DNA of 64,000 nt from Aplectana chamaeleonis (GCA_029168955.1 JAPDOI010000213.1:682001-746000); one strand, 5' to 3'. Positions 13,601-24,956 are shown, counted from the stretch's first letter. Translations and numbers: made by a program. The notes: generated by a model from the sequence alone, not told the origin.

Positions 13601-16600
13601 TATGTGGGAACAGATCCCATCCCTTATTTGCGATGGATTTGATTACATGGCGCTCAACATGTGAACAGGCGTTATCGCTATGGAACACGACGTGGTTTTT
13701 TGCACGGTCTTTTCGCCTCGATGGCAACGTTAAGGCGATCAAGCTGAGCCAGATAGACGTCGCTGTTGATTTTAAATTGACGCTTTGCAGTTTCTGTCAG
13801 GGATTCTCCATTGTTGCCTTTCATCTGCATCGTTAAACCAATAAAGAAAGCCATTTGAAATGATTTCCCAATGAGTGATTCCGCTTCTGTCCCGCCACAC
13901 ACTACATAATCTTCTTACAGTGCACGTCTTTTAGTATTCCTTTCAGGGAGGCACCTGGCGGAAAGAAGATCTTCTTCCTTTTATCGTTTTGAAAGGGAAG
14001 TTATGACTCATCCCCAGTGACAAATTCTTCAAAAATGGTGCTTCTTCGTTTCGCTGCAGTAAATCGGCAAAAATTCGAACGCGTTCAGCTTTGTTAGTGT
14101 TGGAGAGATGATGGGGCACCCATCCAGCGCCAATTCCCATATTTTTTAAACTTCTTCAAACGCCGAACGATCGTTGAGCGATTGACATTGAAATCTTCAG
14201 CCAGCATTCTCGTTGTCAGGCTTTCGTCCTCATCCACAGCTGTCGAAAATGTTTGATCATCAAAATCCGATTGCCGACCTCTTCCTTCTTTATCCTACCA
14301 ACTAGTGTCACCTGATTCAAAGGCAGTGTCCACGACAAATTTCGTCCTCTGTCTTTGGCCGGGAATCGAAAGTTCAGGGTCTTATTGGAGCACTGGGGTC
14401 GAAAGAACGAACAAAGACGAGCCCGAAAGGGCTCCATACGGCTCCGAAGTCCGCTCGCGCTAGCCTTTCCGCTCGCGGTCGAGTTTTCCGAGGAACAGTT
14501 TGGTCCGCTTCTACATTAGCATTGGAGCGCGAGCGCGACCGAGTTTTAGCATTGGGGCGCATTTGCGCACGTTGTCTACTTCAGGCCCATGCCAGCGCAA
14601 CTCATCCACCGTTGAAATGTGGCTTTCAAGAAGAAGAGCTGGTTTTGAATGTTCCACAGCGTTTTTCACGATTCTTTCTTCACTGATGAAACACAGGGTT
14701 AAGCAGGCCGTTGTGGCGAAAATCGCCACAACGGCCTGCTCAACCCTGTGAAACAGTCAGACTCTGAACTTTCGTTTTCTGGTGAAAACTGGCAAACGAT
14801 TTTTATCGTGGACACTGAATTTAAAGCCAATAAACCACTTCCGTAGAGCACTATCAGTAAATGACCTTTCGCCAAAAAGTTCGTTGAGATCGCGGAAAGA
14901 CTGGGCTGCGGTCCATCCTTTCTCGTAGAGATGGATCATAATATGGCGAACATGAGTAAGATTTTCGAGACGGATTTATTTGACTAAGCATTGAGAATCA
15001 TTTTTATATAAATACTGAAGCCGAAACGCCAATTTTTACTGAAGACAAACGCGTTAATAAAACCGCTCCATAATTATGCATCAACCCAATATCATACTCC
15101 CTATACAAATTTGCTCGCATACCTGTCTTCGAGCGCGCTCTTCTTTCGCTAACGCCTTCATCTGTTGAACCTGCAGCAAATGTTATAGAAGGCATTACAT
15201 ATAAGCATCAAGAATATGAAAAATGTCAGAAATGAGAAATACAACACAAAAAAACCAATAATGAAAATGGTTAAAGTATCAAAAACATTCTATAAAGAAG
15301 ACATACCTCAAGCGTATCTGGTTGCCGCCTCCTGAGGTAAAGATTGTGAGTGCCTATACAGAGGTCAAGAATAGAAGGGTTTATTGTTCTCTCTTGTGCT
15401 CGAAATGAAATCGTTGACTGATCAACAGTCCTCATGCGGAACTGAAATTTCTAGTTCAAATGATTCGCATTGTTCGCAATGAATATTAGTCACCTAATAA
15501 TTCTAGCTCACCTTCTTGTTACGGAAAGATATATTTTTAATTTCGCTCCAAGAAAAAAATGGTCTTGGCGTTATTCGATTCGACCCCTTATATATCCCAA
15601 GACCTTGCGCCGAGATTCCGAGATGCAAATCCGTCTCTTTCGTGTTCTGCAGAGGAATAATCAAGTCCCAGACATGAAATAGCAACAGAAAAGAAATGAG
15701 AAAGCCCTACACAGATGGGATAGTACAGAATGCCATACATTTCCAAATCTTGGGCAACTCGAAGATACTCCATTTCAGCATCCTCTCTAGAACCAAATCT
15801 AATTAAAGCCAACCTACATTGTAAGCCTGAAACATTTGCGAAAGATTTGTATTCAATAGTTACCCGAAATGTAAACAATTGCAGATATATGAATAATCAG
15901 TGTCATAACACTCACAAACCGGAAAATCGACAGTGCCTCGTCATAAAGGCAAAGCTGCGAGCCAGCGAGCAATGATGAAGGGTGGGGAGCGCTACGCAGT
16001 TTGACCGCGCAAGTGACCGCACTGCGTAGCGCTCCCCATCCTTCATCATAGCTCGCTCGCAGATTTGCCACTACTTCGAGGCCTTAAAACCGACCTAGAT
16101 TGGCCATGGTTGTTGATCCACCATCGTTTGATCCGTTCTCGCCACATATCCACACTCATATCGTACTGATCGATGACGCTCTTTGGTAACAATTTATCCA
16201 AATCAAGCGGTCCAGTGTCATCCGTGTAGTCGCCATTCTAAAGGAGTAAACTACAAATGATGCCAAGAACATTCTGCTGATCTATAACCTCACAATGGCT
16301 TGGACAGCGAAGCTTGCCAAAAGTACTGAAGCTTCAGGAGAACAATAGAGATCCATAGACAATATCGCCTGCTTAATTTGCAGAAAGAAGAGATGCCTTG
16401 TGAGATCCTGCAACATAGAAAGATAAAATGATGAACTACTTTTTATATTCTTCAGCATTATTCCCGTTTGGTTGAGGTTCGACTCTTTCAGAGCTCGCCC
16501 TACAATCTTCACGGACAGGGCTTGGATGGGGTGGACATGTATAGGCTGATTATTGAAATACAGCGCGTCAACCTATCGCTCTTTTGATCGGCTGTCATGC

Positions 16601-19600
16601 GCCTTCCGTCAACGCAGATGTTGAGACCGATCTTCAAGATCGTCGTAAGTATCCTCTGTTTTCGAGTGTGATTTGTTTCCATTCGTCGCGTGCGTCTTCT
16701 TCTCCCCACAATAGCTCGCTGTCTCTACATTCGCTCCGCACAAGCAAGCGAGGAAACAGAGTAAATCTGGCTCGGAACCAGAGGATACGTAGTGCGTCAC
16801 CTTACCATCGAAGGCGTGGTTTTCGCATCTTCTCCTAGCGGATGCTACGTCTTAATGCTCTCAAATGTCGTAATTCCGGACGTGGTCTTCTTCTTTGCAG
16901 CCACGAAGTGGGTAGCATGGGCTCAGGAACATTGGGGACCACTAATCCAGCGGAGCACAGTGCCCATCCTGTGGTCAACTGGGACGATGCCAGCTTGCCT
17001 GCTGCCCGACTCCCAGAGCTGCTCGGTCTGATGTTGGATCCTTCGTTGAAGTTTCACAAAAGCATAGAGCGAAATCAAGCCGCAGTTAAGACAAAACTCA
17101 ACGCAGGGTTGAGCAAGCCGTTGTGGCGATTTTCGACGCGGCTACGACCCCCCATTTTCCTTTTTTTTTAACCCAAAATTTCACGACCCCCTGGTACCAA
17201 AATAAATGCTAGTTTTATCTGGTGTCAAATTTTGAAGAGAAGCGAAACTGGCTCTATCCTAGATGGGGAGGGGGGCACCCAAGATTTACTCATAGAAATG
17301 AACGTAAAACCTTATAAAAAATGCTTGATATTGCTGCAAAGCATTGTTGCTATTGAAATTCTATAGAAATACTTCGTTTGGTAGCGTTACCGATTGGTGG
17401 ATCGCTTCATTTCTGACTTCAATCCTGAGTGCCCCCCCCGTCTAGGATAGTGCCGCGGAACTCGTGAAAGTATTTTTTCAAGTTCGGTCGCGGCTGACTT
17501 GGGACGCCTACTCGAAAATTTTCTTTTTTTTTTCAATTTTCCAAAAATTTTACGACCCCCGTTAAGACCGGTCACAACGCTGCTCAACCCTGACTCAACG
17601 TCCTGCGTGCCCTTGGCGGAACTTCCTGGGGGTGCAGTAAAGAAACAATCCTAACCACGTATAAGGCTATTGTGCAGCCCGTTTTGGAGTATGCTGCGCC
17701 TGTCTGGCAGCACATCGCGCCGTACACATCTTGGCCCAAACTGCAGCGCGTCCAAAACTGTGCTCTGCTAATCGCAACAGGCTGTTTTAAAAGCTCTCCA
17801 ATAGAGCACTTATACGCCGAAGCTCGCATATTGCCAGTTAGAGACCACTGCCAACTCCAGACTCAACAAGTGTTCACTACATCGTAAAGCAGCCAAATCA
17901 TCCGTCGCGAAGAGTACTAACCCCGGTTAGAGAGTTGTATCAGAAAGACGTCCGCCGATGCTCCCCGAAAGTTGATGCGCAGAGATGGGCCGAGGCACAA
18001 CAAGAACGCCTCCGTCTCTTGCGCGCGGAGCATACCCGATTCGTGACGGAACACTTGAGCAGAGTTGCCATAAACTCCATCCTGGGAGTCGCACCTCAAA
18101 AGGTCAGCGAGACAGAGATGGAACTTGGCAGGCGTGCCAGACGCTCCCTTGCATCGTTACGCTGTGAACACTCCCCTATGCTGATGTCATATTTGCATAG
18201 GATTGATAACAACAAACCTGAAGAGCGCCCGAATTGCAATAATCAAGGGCAAACTACTGCGCACCTATTCGATTGCCCGGTGAGACCGACTACATTAACG
18301 ACAATGAATTTATGGATCGACCCAACGCTAGTGGCCGAGTTTCTGAACCTGTGACGAGAACTCTCTCAGTGGCTGCAAAGAAGAAGAAGAGGAGAAGGAG
18401 CGTTGGACTCGCTCATAGATTCAATGCAATTGAAGATGTGGGCCTCTTCGGGCAACTTAATAAGGGCGCGGTATTGTGGCCAAGACTACCGCAGTCCGGG
18501 GACGCATCGGGTTTGCTTCTGTTAATTTAGTTTACGTAGGACATTCGAAATGACAAATGACCACAGCGCAGCGAGGCGAGAGCAAGAATAAAGGATGGAG
18601 TTACATAACTTGGAAGTCGAAGTGCAGCGTGTCAACTTCAGACAGTCGAGGGGCGGTACATCCGCATAATGGGGGTTGAACCTGCGTGAAAGAAGACTAG
18701 CAGCACCCTTGCTGTAGCTACTGCTAACATCAGGAGCTGCAGGCACTTTGCAGTATCTTCTGCCGCTTGTTCTCGAATTACACCTATTTGTTTATCCTGA
18801 CACGCGTGAGTTTGGCAGTCCCCTCTCCTAGACACTGCTCACACACCTCTCCATTGAATTGTCTGACACGATTGAACACTGCAGCATCCTCGTCTACGAA
18901 GGCGGAATGTATATAAACAGGCTACTCTCACTGAAGAAGGAGTTGGACGTTCAACGCCTGTCCAAGATGGTAACCTTGCCTCACTTTCTAAGCGCCAATC
19001 TTGGACGCTAAGGGGATCGACCCCTTGATCCATCGTGAGAGAAGCCTCCCTCGTTGTGGACCGCGGAGTCGATAATGTCATTGTTGCGGACCGTGTCGAG
19101 GTTGGCCTCCTTGCTGCCGGCCGCGACAAGGATCATATCCAACGCCAATGGAGAGGGCGATAGTCCAAAATAGACGCTTACAAATCATCACCACAAAATT
19201 CTCACGATAAAAAATTGGTAATACCCAGTTTATTAAGGGCAGGGTGCAAGAGAAATGGACAGCGGTGTATCTTCATTCACTCGCCGTCTTTCTCCAGAGG
19301 TAAGCAGCTGAAGTTCTGAACAGTCTAGAAGGTGGGGAAACGGCCTGAGCGGTTATAAAGATATCAAGACATCGGGCCCTAAAAATGGAAAACTCTAGAT
19401 AGAAAAACTACTGCACTTACGTAAAAACTTTGTGCTGATGGCAAACGATAAACTTGTGTACAAAACCTTCCTCCGTTTGCAGAACAAGCTGCCGGAAACT
19501 AGGTTGAACCACAGCATGCGTTGGCAGCACATGCTGCTCACACCTAGGAGTTGTATCCAATGTTTGCCCTGGGATACAACCCCTATTGTGCCGACGTACT

Positions 19601-20979
19601 GCCCCACGAGTGCCTGAGGTTGTGTTACCGTTCTGACAGGCTCCTCAAGAGCCCTCCGCCAACGCAGATGTTGAGAACCGCCTCTGCTACAACAGAGTGG
19701 TCGTGACCGCACAGTGGAGAACGTGACAACTGGCAGCGCGGCACACGTATAAGTCCATATGGTTCTTCCTCCACTGATCACAGCTAGTCAGAAACCATAT
19801 GAAGTCAGAGGTTCAACGGCCGCGGAGAGCCCTAATCCCAAGACGTTTGAGATGCCTGTGTTGTAAGGCGACTTCGTTCGGACCAAATGTACCAGTCTCG
19901 GTTGGTTCAGTCATTAGATACGTTTTTTTGCGACTTAGCACTAGCCGGTGCGCCACGAAACGATCCTGCCTGCTACATACATTGTTTTTTCAAGGCTATA
20001 ATCGTAAAAAGCCAGTCAGAAGTCGTCCATGTAAAACTGTGAGTACGGTGTTGGTCTCCGAGTCGCTGGTCAAATTGGTTATGACGAAAAAAAAACATGG
20101 AAGTGACGACATAGCAGCTCCTTGATAAACACCAACAGGGACACAACGGTTTCGGTCTTCTTGCAACGCTCCACAATAGGCTTTTGGATCACAGTAAAGC
20201 AACTCGATCAATCAGTTGAATTCATAGGCACATGATGCAGGCGATGTGCATACCACATGAGGTCGTGCGGAACGCGATCGAAGACCTTTCCTAGATCTAG
20301 GGAGTCGACGCGGAGGAACTCCCGCCGCCTGCTGTACTTCTCCAGGAAACGTCGGACAACGCAGATCACGCCCGTTGTCATCATGCCCTTCAAAATTCGG
20401 TCAGGTTGACAATGGCGCTAACAATGATGCGGTAGTAACCTTACTCTGATTGAAGCGTGAAGTACTATAAACAAGTTCGATACCTGTATGAGCTCCTCCT
20501 CCACATCCTCGGGATAGAACTTTACCAAAAACAAAAACTGCATACATCCGTCAACTCCCCGAGGGACGTCCTGCTTCCGAATCTGAAACATGCACACCTC
20601 TTGACTACCAATAAAAATATGTGTGGAAATTTCAAAGGACTAGATCCTCACCTCCCTTTCCATTTGCAACCAACATGGCAAGCCCTTCTTATTTGTAAAT
20701 TGCAGGCCGAAAAACCATACTTCTCGGAGGCCAATGATACGACACACTGCGTCAAATAAATGCCGACCAGTCCAACTGGTCTGAAAGCGAAAATATTAAG
20801 CTGAATGGTCCATCATTTTTCGAATATATCCTTTTCAGAAGAATCCGTCTGATTTGTGAGAGCACGAAGGATGCTACACCTACCTCTATTACAATTCGGT
20901 CGAGATCGGCGTCCATTGTGGTTACCTTCGCATGAACCACCTTACCCGACCCACGGCTGAAAAACGGGAACAGCCCCAT
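7635..20979 (-). CDS. nfm-1: Merlin/NF2-family FERM protein (nfm-1 type)
   Basis: Membrane-cytoskeleton linker of the ERM/merlin family, a growth-control adaptor at the cell cortex. Fifteen exons in consistent phase give 593 residues; human merlin has 595. Exons: 20884-20979, 20652-20780, 20484-20582, 16294-16407, 16095-16237, 15711-15786, 15512-15646, 15307-15441, 15123-15170, 13121-13234, 12919-13059, 9619-9753, 9378-9548, 7895-7977, 7635-7794. FERM lobes span residues 1-310: F1 [18 protein letters not shown], then [15 protein letters not shown]2 [19 protein letters not shown]3 up to [14 protein letters not shown] coiled coil covers about 310-455. A Pro/Ser/Met-rich linker leads to the tail ([27 protein letters not shown]). 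That tail is closer to merlin than to ezrin/moesin. The final short exon after TTLRM is not found. The donor at 13120 was chosen to keep phase. Introns are heavily invaded by transposons. Gene symbol is by homology. Confidence 0.93.
8437..8910 (-). pseudogene. LINE family L, copy 1: 5'-truncated 3' end
   Basis: Encodes only the C-terminal part of the reverse transcriptase polyprotein. It includes the zinc-knuckle text [20 protein letters not shown] and ends in a GGCTGCAAAGAAGAAG tail. Frameshifts break the protein. Near-identical text occurs in the fuller copy at 21675-25111. It sits in a merlin intron (7978-9377), same orientation as the gene. Confidence 0.8.
10021..11345 (-). pseudogene. 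RTE-type LINE, 5'-truncated reverse transcriptase
   Basis: Successive frames encode RTE-clade pieces. These include [16 protein letters not shown] text near 11075-11110, the catalytic [13 protein letters not shown] at about 10760-10800, [18 protein letters not shown] at 10550-10610, and [18 protein letters not shown] with [14 protein letters not shown] at 10200-10320. The frame ends in [12 protein letters not shown] at 10021, the usual RTE C-terminus. The upstream half (endonuclease) is missing and several frameshifts are present. It lies in the merlin intron 9754-12918. Confidence 0.85.
11346..12636. other. Merlin intron sequence, nothing recognised
   Basis: Rest of the intron between merlin exons 12919-13059 and 9619-9753. 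No exon or clear repeat was recognised. Confidence 0.45.
12637..12767. mobile_element. Small inverted-repeat element, family A, copy 2
   Basis: TACAGTTAGGTCCGTAGATT at the left and AACCACGGATCTAACCATAG at the right are inverted and match copies 1454-1674 and 42050-42210. Shorter centre than the other two. Confidence 0.75.
14321..14820. mobile_element. TTAA-type element inserted in the mariner
   Basis: Left end AGGCAGTGTCCACGACAAAT; right end ATCGTGGACACTG. It is flanked by TCAA and TTAA. Removing it restores the mariner frame: WFIGFK joins ESGDTSW, the expected order in mariner transposases. It is itself interrupted by element 14694-14748. Confidence 0.8.
14694..14748. mobile_element. Very short hAT-like hairpin element (55 bp)
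   Basis: Almost perfect palindrome opening with CAGGGTTAAGCAGGCCGTTG and closing with CAACCCTG, with a four-base turn. TGAAACA flanks it on both sides. Its ends match the larger element at 17104-17592, which has a perfect 8-bp duplication, so it is assigned to the same hAT-type group. Confidence 0.7.
15948..16069. mobile_element. Foldback element in merlin intron
   Basis: About 50-base arms are inverted: GGCAAAGCTGCGAGC at the left and GCTCGCAGATTTGCC at the right, with GGAGCGCTACGCAGT / ACTGCGTAGCGCTCC inside. It sits between merlin exons 16095-16237 and 15711-15786. Confidence 0.75.
17104..17592. mobile_element. Non-autonomous hAT-type element with 8-bp target duplication
   Basis: The ends CAGGGTTGAGCA and TGCTCAACCCTG are inverted. 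The flanks ACTCAACG (17096-17103) and ACTCAACG (17593-17600) are a perfect 8-bp direct duplication, the hallmark of hAT insertion. Removing the element and one copy rejoins the LINE coding text. It contains no transposase and carries a nested element at 17250-17454. Confidence 0.9.
17250..17454. mobile_element. G-tract small element, single copy
   Basis: The ends CTATCCTAGATGGGG and CCGTCTAGGATAG are inverted, each adjoining a G- or C-tract. It is a reverse-orientation relative of the unit repeated five times at 33062-34350 (shared interior: AACGCTA, AAGTATTTCTA, CAACAATG). GCGAAACT / GCGGAACT flanks suggest an 8-bp target duplication. Confidence 0.75.
18400..19980. other. Merlin intron sequence, possible old LINE debris
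   Basis: No intact gene. GCCGCTTCC-like and CCAACGCAGATGTTGAGA text at about 19650 repeats text at 16605, suggesting dispersed repeat fragments. Open frames on both strands here are unconvincing. Confidence 0.35.
19985..20400 (-). pseudogene. RTE-like reverse-transcriptase fragment
   Basis: Minus-strand frames give [20 protein letters not shown], then [20 protein letters not shown] and [20 protein letters not shown]. This is the motif order AFDRVPH, LYxDPK, GVxQGxALSP of RTE-clade reverse transcriptases. The GSALSPLLF motif is eroded, with frameshifts between blocks. It lies just downstream of merlin exon 20484-20582 in the same strand sense. Confidence 0.7.
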
Positions 20980-21013
20980 ACTCAGATTATTTTCAATCGT
21001 TTGCAAGCTAACA

Positions 21014-21020
21014 TCTGAAA
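21014..21020 (-). promoter_or_regulatory. Probable trans-splice acceptor of the merlin gene
   Basis: TTTTTTCAG on the minus strand ends at 21015, 36 bases before the merlin ATG (20977-20979). A short upstream frame begins at 21014 (ATG) and stops before the start codon. The spacing fits a spliced-leader addition site. A normal cis intron from an upstream non-coding exon is the alternative. Confidence 0.5.
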
Positions 21021-21334
21021 AAAGTCACATCAAATAAAATAAAGGATAGCCAGAAAGAACAGGGAAAAATAGCGATAAGACCGCAGAAAGAACATGTGAC
21101 AGCAAGAATTTAATATTGTTAAAAAGGAACTCTAAAAATCACATTGGAGACGTAGAAAGATGCTTCTCAAGCTCATAAAGTTTGATGCAACAGGAAAAAT
21201 CTGGAAACCAATAAGAAGAAAAAAAGACGATTATAAATTGCCATCACCACAAACGATACCCAATTGATAAAGGCTAGGGTATGAAAAAAATAAAGAGCGG
21301 TGGATCTTCATTCACACACCGTCTTTTTCCAGAG
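21015..21334. other. Region 5' of the merlin gene
   Basis: About 320 bases between the merlin trans-splice site and the first repeat. AT-rich, no recognised motif. If the promoter is proximal it must lie here or beyond the repeat block starting at 21339. Confidence 0.4.
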
Positions 21335-21711
21335 TTAAAGGCAGTGTTCACGATCAATTTCACTTCCGATATCTCTACGGTTTACGGAAGGTCTGGTGCC
21401 CTGTATAGCAAGGCATGCTTAAAATGGACACGAAAGACGTGTTTTTGAGCCAAAATAGGCCCTCCCTTGTTTACGTTGATTTTTGAGCGTGGAGGAATTG
21501 ACCGTTAGTAGGATGATTTATATCAGTGCAATGAAGCGATCAGCCCAATTATCAGCACTTCCTCCACTTGATCATTCCTGTAATGTTAGACTTCATTTGT
21601 TCATTCCGAGGGGGCGGATCTGGGGCACGGGGCGTGTCTGGGGCACCAAAACGCTTGTTTGCAGCCGTTATTTTCTTCTTCTTCTTCTTTGCAGCCACAT
21701 AGAGGGTTTTG

Positions 21712-22914
21712 TCATAGGCGGAGGAACTGGGCGACCAGTAGTGGATTCGTCCATAGGTCCATTGGTGTCAGCGTGGTAGGTCTCTCCGGACAGTTGAATA
21801 AATGTGCGGTATCATGGCCGACGATACCGCAGTCCGGGCACACATCAGATTTGCTGCTGTCAATCTTGCTGACATAAGACATTAGTATTGTAGAGTGACC
21901 ACAGCGTAATGATGCGAGCGTGCATCTCGCCCTTCTTCCGAGTTGAGACTCTGAGGTGCAGACGGGGGCGGTATATCTCCTAGTATAGGATTTATGGCCA
22001 CCTTCACAAAGATGACACCGTACGAACTTGGTGTGCTCCTCGCGCAAAAGACCGAGTCGTTCTTGCTGTGAGTCGTGCCATCTTTGCAAATTGACTTTGT
22101 TTGGAGCATCGGCGAATGGCTTTCTTATACTTCTCTCTCTCACGGGGTTTAGCACTCTCCACGACGGGTGATTTGGTTGTTTTATAATGTTAATGCGGAA
22201 TTGCTGGGCCTGGAGCTGACAGTGCTCCTTCACTGGTGATAGACGGGTCTCAGCATGCAGGTGCTCGATTGGGGAACTCCTTGCGCATCCGGTGGCGATA
22301 CGGAGAGCAGCATTTTGTACTCGTTGCATCTTTGTCCAGGAGGATTCTGAGACGAGATGCTGCCAAACCGGTGCGGCGTACTCCAGGGCGGGCTGCAGAA
22401 TTGCCTTATACGTTGTGAGTATAGTCTCCTTGCTGCTACCCCACGAAGTGCCGCCCAGGGCCCTGAGAACGTTGAGCTTAGCTTTAACGACTGCCTGCTT
22501 CTGCTCGGTATTCTTATGAAACTTGAGTGACGGATCGAGCACAAGACCGAGCAGGTTTGGAAAGGGAGCAGCAGGGCAACGGTCTCCATCCCACGACATC
22601 GGATGAGCGCTGTGCTCGGATGGGTCCGTCGTGAGAACGGACACTGACGACTTGGCTGCAGAGATACTTAGCATCTTGCGGTCGAAAAAGCCCTTTAGTG
22701 TGATCAGGTACTCGTTGATCTTATTGGCGGCCACCTGTAAATCCCGATCTCGACACATGATTGTTATGTCATCGGCATACGCGACGACCTTGATGTCCTG
22801 TGGAGGCTCAGGCATATCTCCGAGGTACAGATTGAAGAGGGCTGGCGATAGAACTCCGCCCTGAGGGACTCCAGCTGCCATAGGAATACTGTTGGAGACA
22901 TGGTTCTGAAACAT
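21712..22914 (-). CDS. LINE family L reverse transcriptase, longest intact frame (400 codons)
   Basis: Longest uninterrupted coding stretch of the LINE. It starts within the palm region (VPQGGVLSPALFNLYLGDMP), carries the catalytic YADD near residue 46, the thumb/connection region with [10 protein letters not shown], and the C-terminal CCHC knuckle, and ends at its natural stop. It is part of a larger polyprotein; upstream frames 22764-23327 and 23389-23955 hold the remaining fingers/palm and linker after frameshifts. Confidence 0.85.
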   Translation of the reverse strand: MFQNHVSNSIPMAAGVPQGGVLSPALFNLYLGDMPEPPQDIKVVAYADDITIMCRDRDLQVAANKINEYLITLKGFFDRKMLSISAAKSSVSVLTTDPSEHSAHPMSWDGDRCPAAPFPNLLGLVLDPSLKFHKNTEQKQAVVKAKLNVLRALGGTSWGSSKETILTTYKAILQPALEYAAPVWQHLVSESSWTKMQRVQNAALRIATGCARSSPIEHLHAETRLSPVKEHCQLQAQQFRINIIKQPNHPSWRVLNPVRERSIRKPFADAPNKVNLQRWHDSQQERLGLLREEHTKFVRCHLCEGGHKSYTRRYTAPVCTSESQLGRRARCTLASLRCGHSTILMSYVSKIDSSKSDVCPDCGIVGHDTAHLFNCPERPTTLTPMDLWTNPLLVAQFLRL

Positions 22915-24932
22915 GACTCTTTCCGCCGACCTTTAATAAAGGCCGATATCCAGCGCTTCTGCCAAGATGGTATTGACGACTCCAGAATGTTGCTTGACAG
23001 GACTCCAAGGTTAACCGTATCAAATGCCTTGGTGAGATCCAACGCAACAGCTACAGTTCTCAATGGCTTGTTAAAGTTGAACCCGTCGATAGCATAGCTG
23101 GTAATTTCTAGCAACGCCGTAGTTGTGGAATGTAGCCTCCTGAACCCATGTTGAAACAACTGCTTCTCGTTGTGCTCCGCTAGATCCTTGACAATGAGCT
23201 TTTCGGCCACCTTGGCGAAAGGTGACATCAAGCTAATGGGACGATATCCCTTACTGATGACTGAGGTTTGCCAGGCTTGGGCAACGGGATGACGTTGGCT
23301 GTCTTCCAGTTTTGCGGAATAGTGCAAGAGCCAAACGAAGTGTTAATCATATCAACGATGAGCGGAAGGATCTCAGTCAGGAGTTTCTTCAGTACAGCAG
23401 GACAAATGCCGTCCGGACCGACAGCTTTGGGTTCCGCATGTCCTTTATAATCTTCTCTACTTGCGCCACAGTGAACGCATCGGCCGTGCTCATGAGCGGG
23501 AGGCGGCACAGCTCTCTTACTGTCACTCTATTTTGCGGACCTCGCCTTGTACTCGTGACAAAGAAACTTTTACCGAGAGAGTAGGCGGCTTCCTTTCCTG
23601 ACTTGAAAACGTTATTACCGAACTCAATAGTGGAGATGGTGGCTGGCGAGCTCTTTCCCGATAGTTTCCGAAGAATCTTCCAAGTAGCTCCACTGTCCGT
23701 CTTGAAATTCAACTGTTCTGTGAATTTTTCCCACTGTTCTTTCTTGTGCTGGTCGAGATCTTTTCTGATCTCACCATCCAGCTGAGCGACGACAGGGTCT
23801 AGATGGTCAACTGCTCGTCTGGCATCTCTAGTCCTGATTTTCTCAAGAATTTCTCTGGTTACGTTTGGATAGAACGTCTTAACTCGGCCAACAGGGATAG
23901 CCGCCTTCATGGCCCTGCGAATTGCATCAGATAAGTGATGCTCCTTCTGGTGCACATTGCCATTCCACGGGTAATCAGCCGCTAGGCGTAGCGCAACCTC
24001 ACTGAACAGGCACCAGTCTGCTTGGCCTAAATTGAGATAAGAACGTTGACGAACACCAGAATAAGAACAAGAGAATTTGAGAGATCGATGTGCACAAAGA
24101 CGGGAACATGATCACTAGACAATGTTGTTGAGGTAGACCATGAGCAAGCGTTGGAAAGGTTGGACGAGATAAAGAGTTATGTCTGGGCTAGAAGATCGGC
24201 CGTTGGCAGGGAGACGAGTGGGCTGATCATCGTTTAAGATGACCAGGTCGCACTCCTCAGCCCATTCTTCGACTTCTTCTCCTCTAGCATCAGAACCAAG
24301 GGACGAGCAGAAGGTGTGGGCATTAAAGTCGCCCGCGAAAACAACTGATGATGAGAGGGAATAATCATTGAGTTGTTTGAGAAGAGGAATGGGATTGTAG
24401 GAGGAGGGGCATGAGGTGGTAGGGGGAATATATATGTTGAAAAAGAAAGGGGTGTTTTAAGAGGGAGATGGATTGGAAGGTACTCGAGAGTACCATCCGT
24501 GGGGGTGTTTGGTATGAGGTGGGAGGGAGAGAGGATAAAACAAAGGTTGAAACTCCTCCGCCAAGAGCTGACCTTGGAGCATGGAAGGCAGTGTAGCCCA
24601 GGATATTAGGATGAGGATAGGTAGGGATGGAGAGAGCTTGGTTTCTTGAACCATGATCACGTCTGGATGGTAAGTACGTGCGAAGAGAGAGCTCAGAAAG
24701 TTTAGTACGAAGGCCGTTGAGATTGATATGTACAATGGAAAGGCGATTTGAGGAAGAAGGAATCAGAGTTGGTAGGTGAAGAGCATAAAACACAGCGAAA
24801 AGCAGAGTTATAATGCCTCACAGGTGAGACCCGAACAGGAGAGATGCACCCACCTTTGGCATCCGGGCACTGGACGCTGGTATGTCTCCTGGTAACATCC
24901 TTGCCGCACGTGGCGCATAGGTACTTCTGAGC

Positions 24933-24956
24933 GGGTCCAGGATTCCTCTCCACGCC
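24933..24956 (-). other. 2A-like motif GVERNPGP in LINE N-terminus
   Basis: After a hydrophobic stretch (AAALLRILLQRA) comes GVERNPGP, matching the x-V-E-x-N-P-G-P core of 2A ribosome-skipping peptides. The usual Asp two residues before Glu is Gly here, so skipping efficiency is doubtful. 2A-like motifs are known at LINE N-termini, including CR1-type elements. Confidence 0.55.

Larger units (their letters stand above)
13286..15089 (-). mobile_element. Mariner-family transposon (defective), disrupted by two nested elements
   Basis: Inverted ends TTGGGTTGATGCATAATTAT and their complement lie at 13286 and 15089, each flanked by TA (13284-13285 and 15090-15091). The minus strand holds mariner transposase pieces. 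At 14757-14939 is the N-terminal helix-turn-helix ([20 protein letters not shown]). At 14216-14320 a linker with [17 protein letters not shown] follows just after. Towards the C-terminus is [20 protein letters not shown], then [13 protein letters not shown] (13329-13742). Stops and frameshifts are present and a 500-bp TTAA element splits the frame at 14321-14820. The whole lies between merlin exons 15123-15170 and 13121-13234. Confidence 0.92.
16925..18395 (+). pseudogene. LINE family L, copy 2: truncated and split by a hAT-type element
   Basis: Encodes the C-terminal half of the family L polyprotein: [10 protein letters not shown], then [20 protein letters not shown] (to 17095), resuming after 17601 with [13 protein letters not shown] text, AILQP-like YAAPVWQH, and a C-terminal block to 18353 ending with [33 protein letters not shown] tail follows at about 18370. 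The first Cys of the zinc knuckle is changed (RPNCNN). Oriented against the merlin gene, in its intron 16408-20483. Confidence 0.85.

Noticed and set aside
16880..16912. GAAGAAG tail in reverse orientation before LINE copy 2, suggesting a twin-primed inversion
   Set aside because: Only about 30 bases match the family tail and no inverted coding text follows, so a separate scrap is as likely.
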